64,000 nucleotides of DNA from Streptosporangium brasiliense (GCF_030811595.1 NZ_JAUSRB010000002.1:2604001-2668000), one strand, 5' to 3'. Shown: positions 42,785-52,661, counted from the first letter of the stretch. A program made the numbers and translations. Notes: generated by a model not told the origin, from the letters alone.

Positions 42785-44261
42785 CGAACCCCCGGCGCAG
42801 GGAGATCGCGGCGGCGAGGCAGGCCAGCGGCACCGCAGGCAGCAGGTAGCGGTAGTCGAACTCGGCGGTCGCGGCCGGGGCCAGGATCAGGCCGAAGGCG
42901 GCCAGCCACGGCAGCAGCACCGGTCCGCCCAGGGTGCGCCAGCGCACCGCCACCCCGGCCAGGCCGATCAGGAGCAGGACGCCGACGACGATGCCGGGCA
43001 GCCTGACCGTCCGCTGGTAGGCCTGCATGAAGGAGGCCCAGGGGTCGTGGAGCTGGGTGCCGATCACGCTCTGCCGGCCGCGGATCTCCGCCGTCGGCAG
43101 GCCCGGATCGTATCTGCGTGCGTCGCCGTCGGTGGTGCCCTTGTAGGACGACCAGGCGGGCAGCACCTTGTCCTCGAAGGAGAACTCGTACTGCTGGAAG
43201 GTCGCGTAGTCGGGGAAGCGCGGCCGGCCCCAGTGGAAGGCGCGGAAGAAGTCGACGGCCACCTTGGCGAGGTAGTCGCCCGGCTGGGACATGATGGCCC
43301 GCCTGGCGAACTTCCCGGCGGTCTGGTTCATCTGCGGGGTGAACGTGCTGCCCGTCCCGAAGGCGTGGAAGCGCTGGCCGCCCCTGGCCCACCACAGGTA
43401 GTTCTGGCCGGAGAAGCTGCGCTCGCTCGGCGGGGCGGTGATGCACAGCAGCGCCAGCTCCAGCTCCTTGCGGGGGTCGACCCCCATCTTCGTGCAGTCG
43501 GCGAACAGCGCGGTGCGCATGTAGAGGATCGCGCCGTCGCTGTTGGTCATGGCGTAGTTGCCGTGCGCGGAGGCGAACCAGCCCATGTAGCCGAGCACCG
43601 GGACCGCGCACGCGGTCACCATGGCCGCGATCGGCTTCCACCCGGTGCGCTTGATCAGCATGTAGACGCAGACCAGGGCGAGGATCGGCAGTCCGATCGA
43701 CCGGGTCAGCGCGGTGAGGGCGAGCAGCAGGCCGATGACCGCGCCGAGCCGCCAGGACACCTTCCGGTGCCAGAGCACCAGCGTGATGACGCCCATGACC
43801 AGCAGCATGAACATCGTGTCGGACATGATCAGGTGTTCGAGCTGGATCTGGTAGGCGTCGAACAGCACCGGCACGGCGGCCAGCGTCGCCCCCCAGCCGG
43901 GCAGCCCGAACCTCCTGCGCAGCAGCGCGTAGACCAGCACCGCGATGGACAGGCCCATCAGGTGCTGGGTGAAGGCGACCAGACCGAAACTGTGGAAGGG
44001 ACGCAGCAGTAGCAGCCAGAAGGAGTAACCGTTCGGGCGCAGGGCACTGGGGCGTTCGGGGTTGACCGCCCCCGACACGTATTCGAAGGAGTCGTTGAAC
44101 CACAGGGCCGGGCCGTACCCGAGCATGGTGACCACACGCAGCACGAACGCCAGTGCGAGCGCGGCCACGAAGAGGCGATGGCGGCGTAGGAAAGCCCGCA
44201 GGCGCGCGCTCCAGTCAGCTGGAGGCACCTCCAGACGTGCTCGTTCTGCGACGGTCACCAT
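42732..44261 (-). CDS. GT-C membrane glycosyltransferase
   Basis: 509 residues, about eleven hydrophobic helices. After the first helix comes GYGPALWFNDSFEYVSGAVN, whose Asp-Ser/Glu-Tyr loop resembles the metal-free GT-C catalytic loop. LTRSIGLPILALVCVYMLIK follows, and FDYRYLLPAVPLACLAAAIS sits near the end. It looks like a polyprenyl-phosphate-sugar user (ArnT/PMT-like), but acceptor and sugar are unknown. Divergent from the GT2 gene, which could supply its donor. Confidence 0.78.
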   Translation of the reverse strand: MVTVAERARLEVPPADWSARLRAFLRRHRLFVAALALAFVLRVVTMLGYGPALWFNDSFEYVSGAVNPERPSALRPNGYSFWLLLLRPFHSFGLVAFTQHLMGLSIAVLVYALLRRRFGLPGWGATLAAVPVLFDAYQIQLEHLIMSDTMFMLLVMGVITLVLWHRKVSWRLGAVIGLLLALTALTRSIGLPILALVCVYMLIKRTGWKPIAAMVTACAVPVLGYMGWFASAHGNYAMTNSDGAILYMRTALFADCTKMGVDPRKELELALLCITAPPSERSFSGQNYLWWARGGQRFHAFGTGSTFTPQMNQTAGKFARRAIMSQPGDYLAKVAVDFFRAFHWGRPRFPDYATFQQYEFSFEDKVLPAWSSYKGTTDGDARRYDPGLPTAEIRGRQSVIGTQLHDPWASFMQAYQRTVRLPGIVVGVLLLIGLAGVAVRWRTLGGPVLLPWLAAFGLILAPAATAEFDYRYLLPAVPLACLAAAISLRRGFARPTAKAGSAPTTASAE

Positions 44262-44362
44262 GCATTACAGGATGCCAGTCGTTTCGCGGAGTTGACCCGC
44301 GCAGTAGAGGTTAGAGGGCATCATGATGAGATTGGCCTGTGCCGTAAATGAAGGGTTGAGAC

Positions 44363-45619
44363 GTGGAACTGACCGTGGTGATGCCTTGTTTGAATGAGGC
44401 GGAGACCGTGGAGACCTGCGTACGCAAGGCACTGGCCTGCATGCGGGAACACGGGATCGACGGAGAAGTGCTGATCGCCGACAACGGCAGCACCGACGGC
44501 TCGCAGCAGCTCGCGCGGGACGCCGGGGCCCGGGTGGTGCACGTCGACGCCAAGGGTTACGGAAACGCCCTCATGGGCGGCATCCGGGCGGCCCGGGGCA
44601 GATACGTCATCATGGGCGATGCCGACGACTCCTACGACTTCACCGCGCTGCTGCCGTTCGTCGAGCAGCTGCGCGACGGGGCCGACCTGGTGATGGGCAA
44701 CCGGTTCAAGGGCGGCATCGCGCCGGGCGCCATGCCCCCGCTCCACCGCTACCTCGGCAACCCGGTGCTGTCCTTCATCGGCCGCCTGTTCTTCCCCAGC
44801 GCGATCGGTGACTTCCACTGCGGCCTGCGCGGCTTCCGGCGCGACTCCATCCTCAAGCTCGGCCTGCAGACCGGCGGCATGGAGTTCGCCAGCGAGATGG
44901 TGGTGCGCTCGACGCTGTCCGGGCTGGACGTGCGCGAGGTGGCCACCACGCTGTCGCCCGACGGCCGCTCCCGCCCGCCGCACCTGCGCTCCTGGCGCGA
45001 CGGCTGGCGCCACCTGCGCTTCCTCATGCTCTACAGCCCGCGCTGGCTGTTCCTCATCCCGGGCATGGTCCTGATGACCATCGGCCTGGTCGCGGGCGCC
45101 GCCCTGACCTTCGGCCCGGTATACATCGGCAAGCTCGCCTTCGACGTCGACACCCTGGTCGGCGCCTCCGCCGCGATGGTGATCGGCTTCCAGGCGGTGC
45201 TGTTCGCGGTGTTCACCAAGGTCTACGCGGCCGAGGAGGGCTTCCTGCCCGAAGACAGGCGGGTGCGCAAGCTCGTCGACATCGTGACCCTGGAGAAGGG
45301 CCTGGTCGTCGGCGGCCTGCTGGCCCTGGCCGGTCTGGGCGGCCTGGTCGCCTCGCTGGTCCACTGGCAGACGCGCAGCTTCGGCACGCTGATCCCCTCC
45401 GAGTCGCTGCGCCTGGTCGTGCCCTCGGCCACCGCGCTGATCATGAGCTTCCAGACCATCTTCGCGGCGCTGTTCGTCAGCATCCTCGGCATCCGCCGGA
45501 CCAAGGAGACGCTCGTCGACGTGGCCGCCTCCGCGGCCGAGGAGGCCGCCGAGGCCGTGACCCGGGAGAGCGCCGAGGAGGCGGCCGAGGCCGTATCCCG
45601 GGAGAGCACCAAGGCCTGA
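44363..45619 (+). CDS. GT2 polyprenyl-phosphate glycosyltransferase
   Basis: 418 residues from a GTG after AAGGG. GT-A domain in residues 1-230: [55 protein letters not shown] (DxD) and MGNRFKGGI. Four helices follow ([20 protein letters not shown]...), then a Glu/Ala tail. The form is of dolichol-phosphate-mannose synthase relatives with membrane anchor, making polyprenyl-P-sugars that feed Pmt-type and GT-C enzymes next to it. The exact sugar is not certain. Confidence 0.87.
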   Translation: MELTVVMPCLNEAETVETCVRKALACMREHGIDGEVLIADNGSTDGSQQLARDAGARVVHVDAKGYGNALMGGIRAARGRYVIMGDADDSYDFTALLPFVEQLRDGADLVMGNRFKGGIAPGAMPPLHRYLGNPVLSFIGRLFFPSAIGDFHCGLRGFRRDSILKLGLQTGGMEFASEMVVRSTLSGLDVREVATTLSPDGRSRPPHLRSWRDGWRHLRFLMLYSPRWLFLIPGMVLMTIGLVAGAALTFGPVYIGKLAFDVDTLVGASAAMVIGFQAVLFAVFTKVYAAEEGFLPEDRRVRKLVDIVTLEKGLVVGGLLALAGLGGLVASLVHWQTRSFGTLIPSESLRLVVPSATALIMSFQTIFAALFVSILGIRRTKETLVDVAASAAEEAAEAVTRESAEEAAEAVSRESTKA

Positions 45620-45631
45620 GCCCGCGTCCCT

Positions 45632-45637
45632 TAGGCT
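45632..45637 (+). promoter_or_regulatory. -10 element for leaderless metG
   Basis: TAGGCT with 7 nt to the metG ATG at 45645 and no ribosome site, giving a leaderless start by the usual actinobacterial spacing rule. Confidence 0.5.
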
Positions 45638-45644
45638 TGGCATC

Positions 45645-47426
45645 ATGTCCCAGCACATCCTGACCGCGGTCGCGTGGCCCTACGCCAACGGCCCCCGCCA
45701 CATCGGGCACGTCTCCGGATTCGGCGTGCCGTCCGACATCTTCAGCCGCTACCAGCGGATGGTGGGGAACAAGGTCCTGATGGTCAGCGGGACCGACGAG
45801 CACGGCACCCCCATCCAGGTGCAGGCCGACAAGGAGGGCGTCAGCGCCCGGGAGCTCGCCGACCGCTACAACAGGGTGATCGTCGAGGACCTCCGGGCGC
45901 TGGGTCTGTCCTACGACCTGTTCACCCGGACCACGACCGGCAACCACTACGCCGTGGTCCAGGAGATCTTCAAGGGCCTCCACGCCAACGGCTACATCTT
46001 CCCCAAGACCACGATGGGGGCGATCTCGCCCTCCACCGGCCGCACCCTCCCCGACCGCTACATCGAGGGCACCTGCCCGATCTGCCACTACGACGGCGCC
46101 CGCGGCGACCAGTGCGACAACTGCGGCAACCAGCTCGACCCGATCCAGCTCATCAACCCGGTCAGCAAGATCAACGGTGAGACGCCGATCTTCGTCGAGA
46201 CCGAGCACTTCATGCTCGACCTGCCGGCCTTCGCCGAGGTGCTCGGCTCCTGGCTGCAGTCCAAGCAGGGCGACTGGCGGCCCAACGTGCTGAAGTTCGC
46301 CCTCAACCTCCTGGGCGACCTGCAGCCCCGGGCGATCAGCCGCGACCTCGACTGGGGCGTGCCGATCCCGCTGGAGGGCTGGAGCGAGCAGGCCAACAAG
46401 CGGCTCTACGTCTGGTTCGACGCCGTCATCGGCTATCTCAGCGCCTCCATCGAGTGGGCCCGCCGCTCCGGCGCCCCGGACGCCTGGCGGCAGTGGTGGC
46501 AGAACCCCGAGGCCCGTGGTTACTACTTCATGGGCAAGGACAACATCGTCTTCCACGCCGAGATCTGGCCGGCGATCCTGCTCGGCTACAACGGCCAGGG
46601 GGCCCGCGACGGCGCCCCCGGCTCGCTCGGCGCGCTGAGCCTGCCGTCGGAGGTCGTCTCCAGCGAGTTCCTGACCATGGAGGGGCGCAAGTTCTCCTCC
46701 TCCCGCCAGGTCGTCATCTACGTGCGCGACTTCCTGGCCCGCTACGACGCCGACGCGCTGCGCTACTACATCGCGGTGGCCGGCCCGGAGAACCAGGACA
46801 CCGACTTCACCTGGTCGGAGTTCCTCAACCGCAACAACGGCGAGCTGGTGGCGGCCTGGGGCAACCTGGTCAACCGCTCGATCTCGATGGCCGCCAAGAA
46901 CTTCGGCGTCATCCCCGAGGCGGGCGACCTCACCGACGCCGACCGCGCGATGCTGGAGCGGAGCCGGTCGGCCTTCCCGAAGGTCGGCGCCGAGCTTGAG
47001 CGCTCCCGGTTCAAGAACGGGATCACCGAGGCGTTCGACGTCATCCGCGAGGCCAACAAATATCTGGCCGAGCAGGAGCCGTGGAAGATCAAGGACAACC
47101 CCGAGCGGGTCAAGTCCATCCTCCACGTGGCCCTGCAGGTCGTCGACGACGCCAAGACCATGCTCACCCCCTTCCTCCCCAACTCCTCCAACAAGGTCTA
47201 CGAGATGCTCGGCGGCACCGGCCTGTGGTCGGGCATGCCGGAGATCGAGGAGGTCGACGAGGAGGGCGGCCGCACCTACCCGATCATCACCGGCTCCTAC
47301 GAGGGCGCCGCGCGCTGGGAGTCCACCCCGATCCGGGCCGGCATCCCGCTCGCCCCGCCGACCCCGCTGTTCCCCAAGCTCGACCCCAAGATCGTCGATG
47401 AGGAGCTCGCCCGCCTGAGCGGGTGA
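45645..47426 (+). CDS. metG: Methionyl-tRNA synthetase
   Basis: 593 residues. Class I signatures: HIGH at 19-22 ([10 protein letters not shown]) and the KMSKS loop as KFSSS at 349-353. A zinc knuckle reads CPICHYDG...QCDNCG near residue 145-160, and [14 protein letters not shown] follows the first half of the Rossmann fold. It charges tRNA-Met. KFSSS rather than KMSKS is seen in many actinobacterial MetRS of this type. A leaderless start is suggested by TAGGCT 7 nt upstream. Confidence 0.97.
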   Translation: MSQHILTAVAWPYANGPRHIGHVSGFGVPSDIFSRYQRMVGNKVLMVSGTDEHGTPIQVQADKEGVSARELADRYNRVIVEDLRALGLSYDLFTRTTTGNHYAVVQEIFKGLHANGYIFPKTTMGAISPSTGRTLPDRYIEGTCPICHYDGARGDQCDNCGNQLDPIQLINPVSKINGETPIFVETEHFMLDLPAFAEVLGSWLQSKQGDWRPNVLKFALNLLGDLQPRAISRDLDWGVPIPLEGWSEQANKRLYVWFDAVIGYLSASIEWARRSGAPDAWRQWWQNPEARGYYFMGKDNIVFHAEIWPAILLGYNGQGARDGAPGSLGALSLPSEVVSSEFLTMEGRKFSSSRQVVIYVRDFLARYDADALRYYIAVAGPENQDTDFTWSEFLNRNNGELVAAWGNLVNRSISMAAKNFGVIPEAGDLTDADRAMLERSRSAFPKVGAELERSRFKNGITEAFDVIREANKYLAEQEPWKIKDNPERVKSILHVALQVVDDAKTMLTPFLPNSSNKVYEMLGGTGLWSGMPEIEEVDEEGGRTYPIITGSYEGAARWESTPIRAGIPLAPPTPLFPKLDPKIVDEELARLSG

Positions 47427-47431
47427 GACGG

Positions 47432-47468
47432 GCCGCCCAGGCCCGCGCCCGGCGCGGGCCTGGGCGGC
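47432..47468 (+). terminator. Terminator after metG
   Basis: 18-bp perfect arms (GCCGCCCAGGCCCGCGCC / its complement) separated by one base. It begins five bases after the metG stop and ends 8 bp before the tatD -10, insulating the two genes. Confidence 0.8.
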
Positions 47469-47475
47469 ACCTCGA

Positions 47476-47481
47476 TAGGTT
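47476..47481 (+). promoter_or_regulatory. -10 element for leaderless tatD
   Basis: TAGGTT, 7 nt before the GTG at 47489; no ribosome site is present. Confidence 0.5.
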
Positions 47482-47488
47482 GGACGGT

Positions 47489-48349
47489 GTGAGCACGACG
47501 AAGCTTCCCGCCGCCCCCGAGCCCCTGGCCACCGAGGTGTTCGACAGCCACTGCCACCTGGACATCATGGTGGGCAACCGCCAGGCGTCCTCCGGAGACC
47601 CCGTCGCCCAGGCCGCTCAGGCGGCCCGGGCGAGCGTCGAGGGGATCCTGCGGGAGGCCCGCGCGGTCGGCGTGACCCGGCTCGTCACGATCGGCTACGA
47701 CCTGCCGTCCTCCCGCTGGAACGCCGAGACCGCGGGGCTCCACGACGGCGTCTACGCCGGGGTGGCGATCCACCCCAACGAGGCGCACGCCTCGACGCCG
47801 GAGACCCTCGCCGAGATCGAGGAGCTCGCCCGCCTCCCGCACGTCAGGGCGGTGGGGGAGACCGGGCTCGACTACTACCGCGACTGGGCCTCCAAGGACG
47901 ACCAGCACGCCAGCTTCCGGGCCCACATCGAGATCGCCAAGCGGACCGGCAAGGCCCTGGTGATCCACGACCGCGAGGCCCACGACGACGTGCTGCGCGT
48001 GCTGGCCGAGCAGGGCGCCCCGGACGTCGTGGTCTTCCACAGCTTCTCCGGCGACGCCGAGATGGCCCGGCAGTGCGTCGAGGCCGGTTACTTCATGTCC
48101 TTCTCCGGGCCGGTCACCTACAAGAACGCCGCCTACCTCCGCGAGGCCGCGGCGGTCGCGCCCAAGGAGCTGATGCTCGTCGAGACGGACGCGCCCTACC
48201 TCCCGCCGACGCCGCACCGGGGCAAGCCCAACGCGCCCTATCTCATCCCCCTCACGCTCCGCTGCCTGGCCGAGGTCAAGGGGATGGGCGCGGACGAGCT
48301 GGCCGCGGCCGTCAACGCCAACGGGGAGACCGTCTTCGGCCGCTGGTGA
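47489..48349 (+). CDS. tatD: TatD-family metal-dependent nuclease
   Basis: 286 residues from the GTG at 47489. Motifs: FDSHCHLD (metal His), AGVAIHPNEA, VGETGLDYYRDW (Glu), HDREAHDDVL, VFHSFSGDAEMARQC and ETDAPYLPPTPHRGKPN (Asp). Members are Mg-dependent 3'-5' exonucleases / DNA repair enzymes of the amidohydrolase fold. It follows metG as in mycobacteria (Rv1008); the normal next gene rpfB is not present here. Confidence 0.95.
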   Translation: MSTTKLPAAPEPLATEVFDSHCHLDIMVGNRQASSGDPVAQAAQAARASVEGILREARAVGVTRLVTIGYDLPSSRWNAETAGLHDGVYAGVAIHPNEAHASTPETLAEIEELARLPHVRAVGETGLDYYRDWASKDDQHASFRAHIEIAKRTGKALVIHDREAHDDVLRVLAEQGAPDVVVFHSFSGDAEMARQCVEAGYFMSFSGPVTYKNAAYLREAAAVAPKELMLVETDAPYLPPTPHRGKPNAPYLIPLTLRCLAEVKGMGADELAAAVNANGETVFGRW

Positions 48350-48382
48350 CCGCACCCGCCCGTCCCGGCGGGCGGCGGGCGG

Positions 48383-49765
48383 TCAGCCCACCGCCGCGCC
48401 GAAGTCGGCAGAGCCGCCGCCGGCGACGCCGGGCACCTCGCCGGTCCCCGGCGAGAGCGGGATCCCGGTGGCGTCGTTGCGGCCCAGCAGCGTCACCGCC
48501 CCCGCGGCGCCCCGGTCCGGCGCGCCGACTACCAGGCGGTTCCCGCTGAACCCCACCGACCAGCCGGAGCGGTCGCCCGGCCCGCCCCGCCCGACCAGCC
48601 GGGCCCGCCCCGGCTCCCGCACCGGCGTCAGCCATACGCCGCCCCGCTGGTCCGGCCCGTCGAACGGGACGCCGACGGCCAGCCGGGCGCCCGCCTCCCC
48701 GGTGAAGGCCAGCGAGAAGCCGTATCCCTCGCCCGCGGCGCCCTCCGCCCCCTGGTCGAAGGCGCCCGCGGCGGTGATCTCCGCGGTGCTGGACGCCTGG
48801 AAGAGCCGGACCAGCCCGGAGTCCTTCACCCGGCCGCCGTCGCCGAGCGGCGCGCTCACCGCCAGGTAGGCCACGTCGCCCTCCTCGGCGTAGGCCATCG
48901 CGTAGCCGAACCGGTCGCCCGCGCCGGCGTCGGTGAGCTCGTGGAGGCTCCATCCCCGGCCGGCGTACGTCTCCCGGGAGCCGCGCACGTCGTAGATCAC
49001 GGAGATCGCCCCCGAGTCGGGCGTGCCCACGCCGTCCTGCCGCCCCGGCCCGTCGTCGTTCTCGTACGGCGCGCCGACCGCGAGGTCCGGCTCGCCGGGT
49101 GCGCCGCCCAGCCTGCCGACCGCCACGGACCAGCCGAACAGGTCGCCGGTCTCGCCGTTGCCGGAGACACCCCCGGTGTCCTGGGAGATCCGCCTGCCCC
49201 TGCCGAGCGCGCCGGCCTCGAACAGGTACGCCGCCCCGGCGTCGGTCACCCCGCCGACGTCCTCGTACGGCGCGCCGACCGCCACCACGCCTCCGCCGGA
49301 GGCCAGGGACCAGCCGAAGTGGGCGTCGGCCTCCGGTCCGGGGGCGACCACGCGGACCGCCGCCCGCTCCGCCCCGCCGTACACGGCGTAGACCGCGCCC
49401 GCGTCGGCCCGTCCCGACACGTCGGCGTACGGCGCGCCGATCAGCAGGTCCGCGCACCGGTCGGCGTCGAGGTGGGTCAGCTTCACCGACCATCCGAAGC
49501 CGTCGCCCGCGGCGGGTACGGGGGCGCTCACGGCCCTGCCGCCCGTGCCCCGCCCGAACAGCACGTGCACGCTGCCGGCGCCGTCGACCCCGCCGGGGGC
49601 GGCGAACGGGTCGCCGGCCACCGTGTCGTCGGTGCCGTCGCCGTCGAAGTCGCTCGCGCCCGCCCCGGAGCAGTCGGCGGCGGAGACCGCGGGGACGGTG
49701 ACCGCGGAGGCGGCGGGCAGCAGCGGGAGCGCGGCCGCGAGCAGCAGGGACGCCAGGATTCTCAT
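48383..49765 (-). CDS. Secreted FG-GAP repeat (integrin-like) protein
   Basis: 460 residues from an ATG at 49765 that overlaps the kinase stop (ATGA). Signal peptide RILASLLLAAALPLLPAAS. An opening DFDGDGTDDTVAGDP has a Ca-binding DxDGDGxxD loop. Then come six or seven FG-GAP units, e.g. DGFGWSVKLTHLDADRCADL, LFGWSVAVGRL...LAVGAPYEND, RFGYAMAYAEE and SGWSVGFSGNRLVVGAP. It should form a beta-propeller outside the cell. Coupled to a membrane Ser/Thr kinase, it may be its signal partner. Confidence 0.88.
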   Translation of the reverse strand: MRILASLLLAAALPLLPAASAVTVPAVSAADCSGAGASDFDGDGTDDTVAGDPFAAPGGVDGAGSVHVLFGRGTGGRAVSAPVPAAGDGFGWSVKLTHLDADRCADLLIGAPYADVSGRADAGAVYAVYGGAERAAVRVVAPGPEADAHFGWSLASGGGVVAVGAPYEDVGGVTDAGAAYLFEAGALGRGRRISQDTGGVSGNGETGDLFGWSVAVGRLGGAPGEPDLAVGAPYENDDGPGRQDGVGTPDSGAISVIYDVRGSRETYAGRGWSLHELTDAGAGDRFGYAMAYAEEGDVAYLAVSAPLGDGGRVKDSGLVRLFQASSTAEITAAGAFDQGAEGAAGEGYGFSLAFTGEAGARLAVGVPFDGPDQRGGVWLTPVREPGRARLVGRGGPGDRSGWSVGFSGNRLVVGAPDRGAAGAVTLLGRNDATGIPLSPGTGEVPGVAGGGSADFGAAVG

Positions 49766-51402
49766 GACAGCCTCACCTCGATCTCCGTCCCGCCCTCGAT
49801 CACCCGGCCGGTCAGCTTCAGCGGCCTGCGGACCGGGGGCAGGTCGTAGACGAGCACGCCGTCCACCCTGCCGCCGGGGGCCAGAGCGGCCGGCAGGCCG
49901 GTCGAGACCGGCTCGGGGCTGTGGACCGCCCCGCGGTCGTCCAGCAGGGTGAGGGGGGCGCGGCTGAGCGGCGCCGCCCTGCCGGTGGCGTTGAGCAGGG
50001 TCCACCGGAGCACGCAGAACCGGCCGCGGGCCGGGACGGCGCCCCGGTAGCCGGTCAGGCCGCACTGCGGGGCCCGCGGGATGATCAGTTGCGGGTCCTC
50101 GATGAGGGAGCCGGTGGCGATCCGCCTGCCCACGTCGGTGGCGCCGGTCGGGGCGACGCTCTCCCCCCGCGGCCCCTGCGTGGCCCTGTCGCCGGCGTTG
50201 ACCAGCACGAGGGCCGTGACCGCCAGGGCCGCCGCCACGGCCGGTACGGCGAGCAGCAGGCGCCGTCGCGAGGGTCTCCCGGCGGGAGCCGCACCGGGCG
50301 GCGCGGGAGCCGTACCCGGCGGGACGGGCCGCGTCCCGGGTGCGGCGGCCGCGGCCCGGGACGGCGAGGCCGAGGGGGCGTCCGTGCCCGGGACGGCCAG
50401 GGGCCGGGTGGAGTCGGGCTCCACGTCGGCGGGAGGCTCCCACGACCGGTTCAGCATGTCGGTGGCGAGGGTGGGCGGGTCCGCCGGGGCGGGGTCCGCC
50501 GTGGCCGGTGCCGCGATCCCGCCGCCGACCAGGGCGATCAGCAGATCCTGGGCGGTGGGCCGCTGATAGGGGTCCATCGCGGTGGCCCGGCGGACCAGGT
50601 CGTCGAGCGGCGCGGGCAGCGCGCCCAGGTCGGGCGGGCTGTTCAGCAGCCGGGTGGCCATGGTGATCAGGTCGCCCCGGCCGTAGGGGTGGCGCCCGTT
50701 GCCCGCGTAGGCGACCAGGCACCCCCAGGCGAAGATGTCGGCCGCCGGGGTGATCTCCAGGCCGCGCACCTGCTCGGGGGCCCACCAGCCGGGGCTGCCG
50801 AGGACCTCGCCCGACTGAGTGAAGCCCTGGGTGGAGTCCAGCGCCCGGGCGATGCCGAAGTCGATCACGCGGGGCCCGGACATCGACAGGATCACGTTGG
50901 CGGGTTTGAGGTCGCGGTGGACCAGCCCGGCGACGTGGATGGCGGCCAGCGCGGCGGCGACCCCGAGGGCCACGCCGTGCAGGGGGCCGGGTTCGAGCGC
51001 ACCGTGCAGCGCGATCTGGCGGGACAGCGGCGTGCCGGCGATGTATTCGGTGACCATGTACGGACGGCCGTCCTCGGCGTTGCCGTTGTCGAGCACCTGG
51101 GCGGTGCAGAAGGAGGCCACCCGCCGGGCGTTGCGCACCTCCGCGTGGAACCGAGCGGCGAACCCGTCCTCGACCGCGAACTCGGCCTTGACCATCTTGA
51201 GCGCCACCGGCCGGCCGGTGGGGGCCAGCGCGAGGTAGACGGTGCCCATGCCTCCCTCGCCGAGGCGGCCGAGCAGCCGGTAGTCCCTGACCTGCTCGGG
51301 ATCGCCGGGGCGCAGCCCCTCGGCGCCGGCCTGGCTCACGTCCTCACCACGGGGCGGATCCCCTTCCTCGCCGACGATCCCCCGTGTGGCAACGTTATCC
51401 AT
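49762..51402 (-). CDS. Membrane Ser/Thr protein kinase
   Basis: 546 residues from an ATG at 51402 (AGAGG upstream). Kinase domain at about 35-290: LGRLGEGGMGTVYLALAPTG (P-loop), ALKMVKAE (Lys), LVHRDLKPANVILS and VIDFGIARALD (DFG), APEQVRG. Next a Pro/Ala linker, one helix at about 380-400 (LLLAVPAVAAALAVTALVLV), and an extracellular domain of about 140 residues with two cysteines and DUF4352-like ALAPGGRVDGVLVYDLP. It overlaps the FG-GAP gene, a sensor-like pair. Confidence 0.92.
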   Translation of the reverse strand: MDNVATRGIVGEEGDPPRGEDVSQAGAEGLRPGDPEQVRDYRLLGRLGEGGMGTVYLALAPTGRPVALKMVKAEFAVEDGFAARFHAEVRNARRVASFCTAQVLDNGNAEDGRPYMVTEYIAGTPLSRQIALHGALEPGPLHGVALGVAAALAAIHVAGLVHRDLKPANVILSMSGPRVIDFGIARALDSTQGFTQSGEVLGSPGWWAPEQVRGLEITPAADIFAWGCLVAYAGNGRHPYGRGDLITMATRLLNSPPDLGALPAPLDDLVRRATAMDPYQRPTAQDLLIALVGGGIAAPATADPAPADPPTLATDMLNRSWEPPADVEPDSTRPLAVPGTDAPSASPSRAAAAAPGTRPVPPGTAPAPPGAAPAGRPSRRRLLLAVPAVAAALAVTALVLVNAGDRATQGPRGESVAPTGATDVGRRIATGSLIEDPQLIIPRAPQCGLTGYRGAVPARGRFCVLRWTLLNATGRAAPLSRAPLTLLDDRGAVHSPEPVSTGLPAALAPGGRVDGVLVYDLPPVRRPLKLTGRVIEGGTEIEVRLS

Positions 51403-51484
51403 AACGGAACCTCTCGTGTCCATCACGCGTCATCGCAGTCTGTTCGATGCGCGAAACTTGTCGGATGACGTGGGGAGTGCAGCC

Positions 51485-51568
51485 GTGAGCGAACGCAGCG
51501 GACGAACGGACATCAACAGCGGCCCGGTGGACGCAGGCGTCGTCCCTCCGGGCGGGGCACCAGCATGA
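51485..51568 (+). CDS. Possible short ORF coupled to rsmA
   Basis: From a GTG at 51485, 27 codons ([18 protein letters not shown]...) end in a TGA that overlaps the rsmA ATG as ATGA. It is in the divergent kinase/rsmA spacer. No good ribosome site; the overlap suggests translational coupling, but the ORF may be chance. Confidence 0.35.
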   Translation: MSERSGRTDINSGPVDAGVVPPGGAPA

Positions 51569-52428
51569 GCCTTCTCGGTCCGGTGGAAATACGTAATTTG
51601 GCGGAGAAGCTGGATATCCGGCCGACGAAGAAGCTCGGCCAGAACTTCGTGATCGACGGCGGCACGGTCCGCCGGATCGTCCGGGTCGCCGGGCTGCGGC
51701 CCGACGACGTGGTCATCGAGGTCGGCCCCGGCCTGGGCTCGCTCACCCTCGCGCTGCTCCCCGAGGTCCGCCACGTGGTGGCGGTGGAGATCGACCCGGT
51801 CCTGGCCGCCCAGCTCCCGCTGACCGTCGCCGAGCGCGCCCCGGAGTCCGCCGGGCGCCTCACCGTCGTGCTGGCCGACGCCCTGCGGGTCCAGCCCGGC
51901 GACCTGCCGGAGGACGGGCCGACCGCGCTGGTGGCCAACCTGCCCTACAACGTCTCCGTCCCGGTGGTGCTGCACCTGCTGGAGACCCTGCCGTCCCTGC
52001 GCAGCATCCTGGTCATGGTCCAGTCCGAGGTCGCCGACCGGCTGGCCGCCGTGCCCGGCTCCAAGATCTACGGCATCCCCTCGGTCAAGGCGGCCTGGTA
52101 CGCCGACGTCCGCCGGGCCGGGCCCGTCGGCCGCACGGTCTTCTGGCCGGTCCCCAACGTCGACTCCGGCCTCGTCGCGATGGCGCGCCGCGAGCCCCCG
52201 GCGACCAAGGCCACCCGCGAGGAGGTCTTCGCCGTCGTGGACGCCGCCTTCGCCCAGCGCCGCAAGACCCTGCGCGCCGCGCTGGCCTCCTGGGCCGGTA
52301 CGGCCGCCGCCGCGGAGCGGGCGCTCCGGGCCGCGGGGATCGACCCCGCGCAGCGGGGCGAGCAGCTCACCGTCGAGGATTTCGCGCGGATCGCCGAGCA
52401 CCGCGCGGAGGCGGAGGCGGCCGGCTGA
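51565..52428 (+). CDS. rsmA: 16S rRNA A1518/A1519 dimethyltransferase
   Basis: 287 residues. [20 protein letters not shown] at the start, SAM loop [22 protein letters not shown], and the target-base motif [10 protein letters not shown] (N-L-P-Y), then [14 protein letters not shown]: all KsgA signatures. It dimethylates two adenines in 16S rRNA late in 30S assembly. Start ATG overlaps a short upstream ORF. ispE follows after a tandem repeat, the order seen in mycobacteria (Rv1010-Rv1011). Confidence 0.96.
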   Translation: MSLLGPVEIRNLAEKLDIRPTKKLGQNFVIDGGTVRRIVRVAGLRPDDVVIEVGPGLGSLTLALLPEVRHVVAVEIDPVLAAQLPLTVAERAPESAGRLTVVLADALRVQPGDLPEDGPTALVANLPYNVSVPVVLHLLETLPSLRSILVMVQSEVADRLAAVPGSKIYGIPSVKAAWYADVRRAGPVGRTVFWPVPNVDSGLVAMARREPPATKATREEVFAVVDAAFAQRRKTLRAALASWAGTAAAAERALRAAGIDPAQRGEQLTVEDFARIAEHRAEAEAAG

Positions 52429-52448
52429 GGGACCCACGGAGGGGATCC

Positions 52449-52573
52449 GTGCCGGACGCCCGTGGAGAGGCCCGTGCCGGACGCCCGTGGGGGAGATCCG
52501 TGGCGGACGCCCGTGGAGAGGCCCGTGCCGGACGCCCGTGGAGGGGCCTGTGCCGGACGCCCGCGGCGGGGGC
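52449..52573. repeat. 25-bp tandem repeat, five copies
   Basis: A unit gtgccggacgcccgtggaga plus a variable gg-cc stretch occurs at 52449, 52474, 52500, 52525 and 52550 (period 25-26), between the rsmA stop and the ispE promoter. Confidence 0.92.
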
Positions 52574-52612
52574 CCGCCGAGGGGGTCTGCGCGGGGTGGC
52601 TGGACACCCCGT

Positions 52613-52618
52613 TACGAT
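52613..52618 (+). promoter_or_regulatory. -10 element for leaderless leader ORF / ispE
   Basis: TACGAT, 7 nt before the GTG at 52626, which begins an 11-codon ORF ending on the ispE start. Confidence 0.5.
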
Positions 52619-52625
52619 CGGGACC

Positions 52626-52661
52626 GTGACGAGCAAGCGAGCGCCGATGAGGGACGCATGA
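52626..52661 (+). CDS. 11-codon leader ORF overlapping ispE
   Basis: GTG-initiated, encoding VTSKRAPMRDA, stop TGA overlapping the ispE ATG as ATGA. Its own GTG is 7 nt behind TACGAT, so it would be read from a leaderless transcript. The ispE ribosome site (GAGGGA) lies inside it. This looks like a coupling leader peptide. Real use in translation is not proven by sequence alone. Confidence 0.45.
   Translation: MTSKRAPMRDA

Noticed and set aside
45619-45645. Riboswitch or T-box upstream of metG
   Set aside because: Only 25 bp separate the genes, too short for such an element.
52449-52573. Possible CRISPR array
   Set aside because: Units are directly adjacent, without unique spacers, and no cas genes are present; it is a plain tandem repeat.
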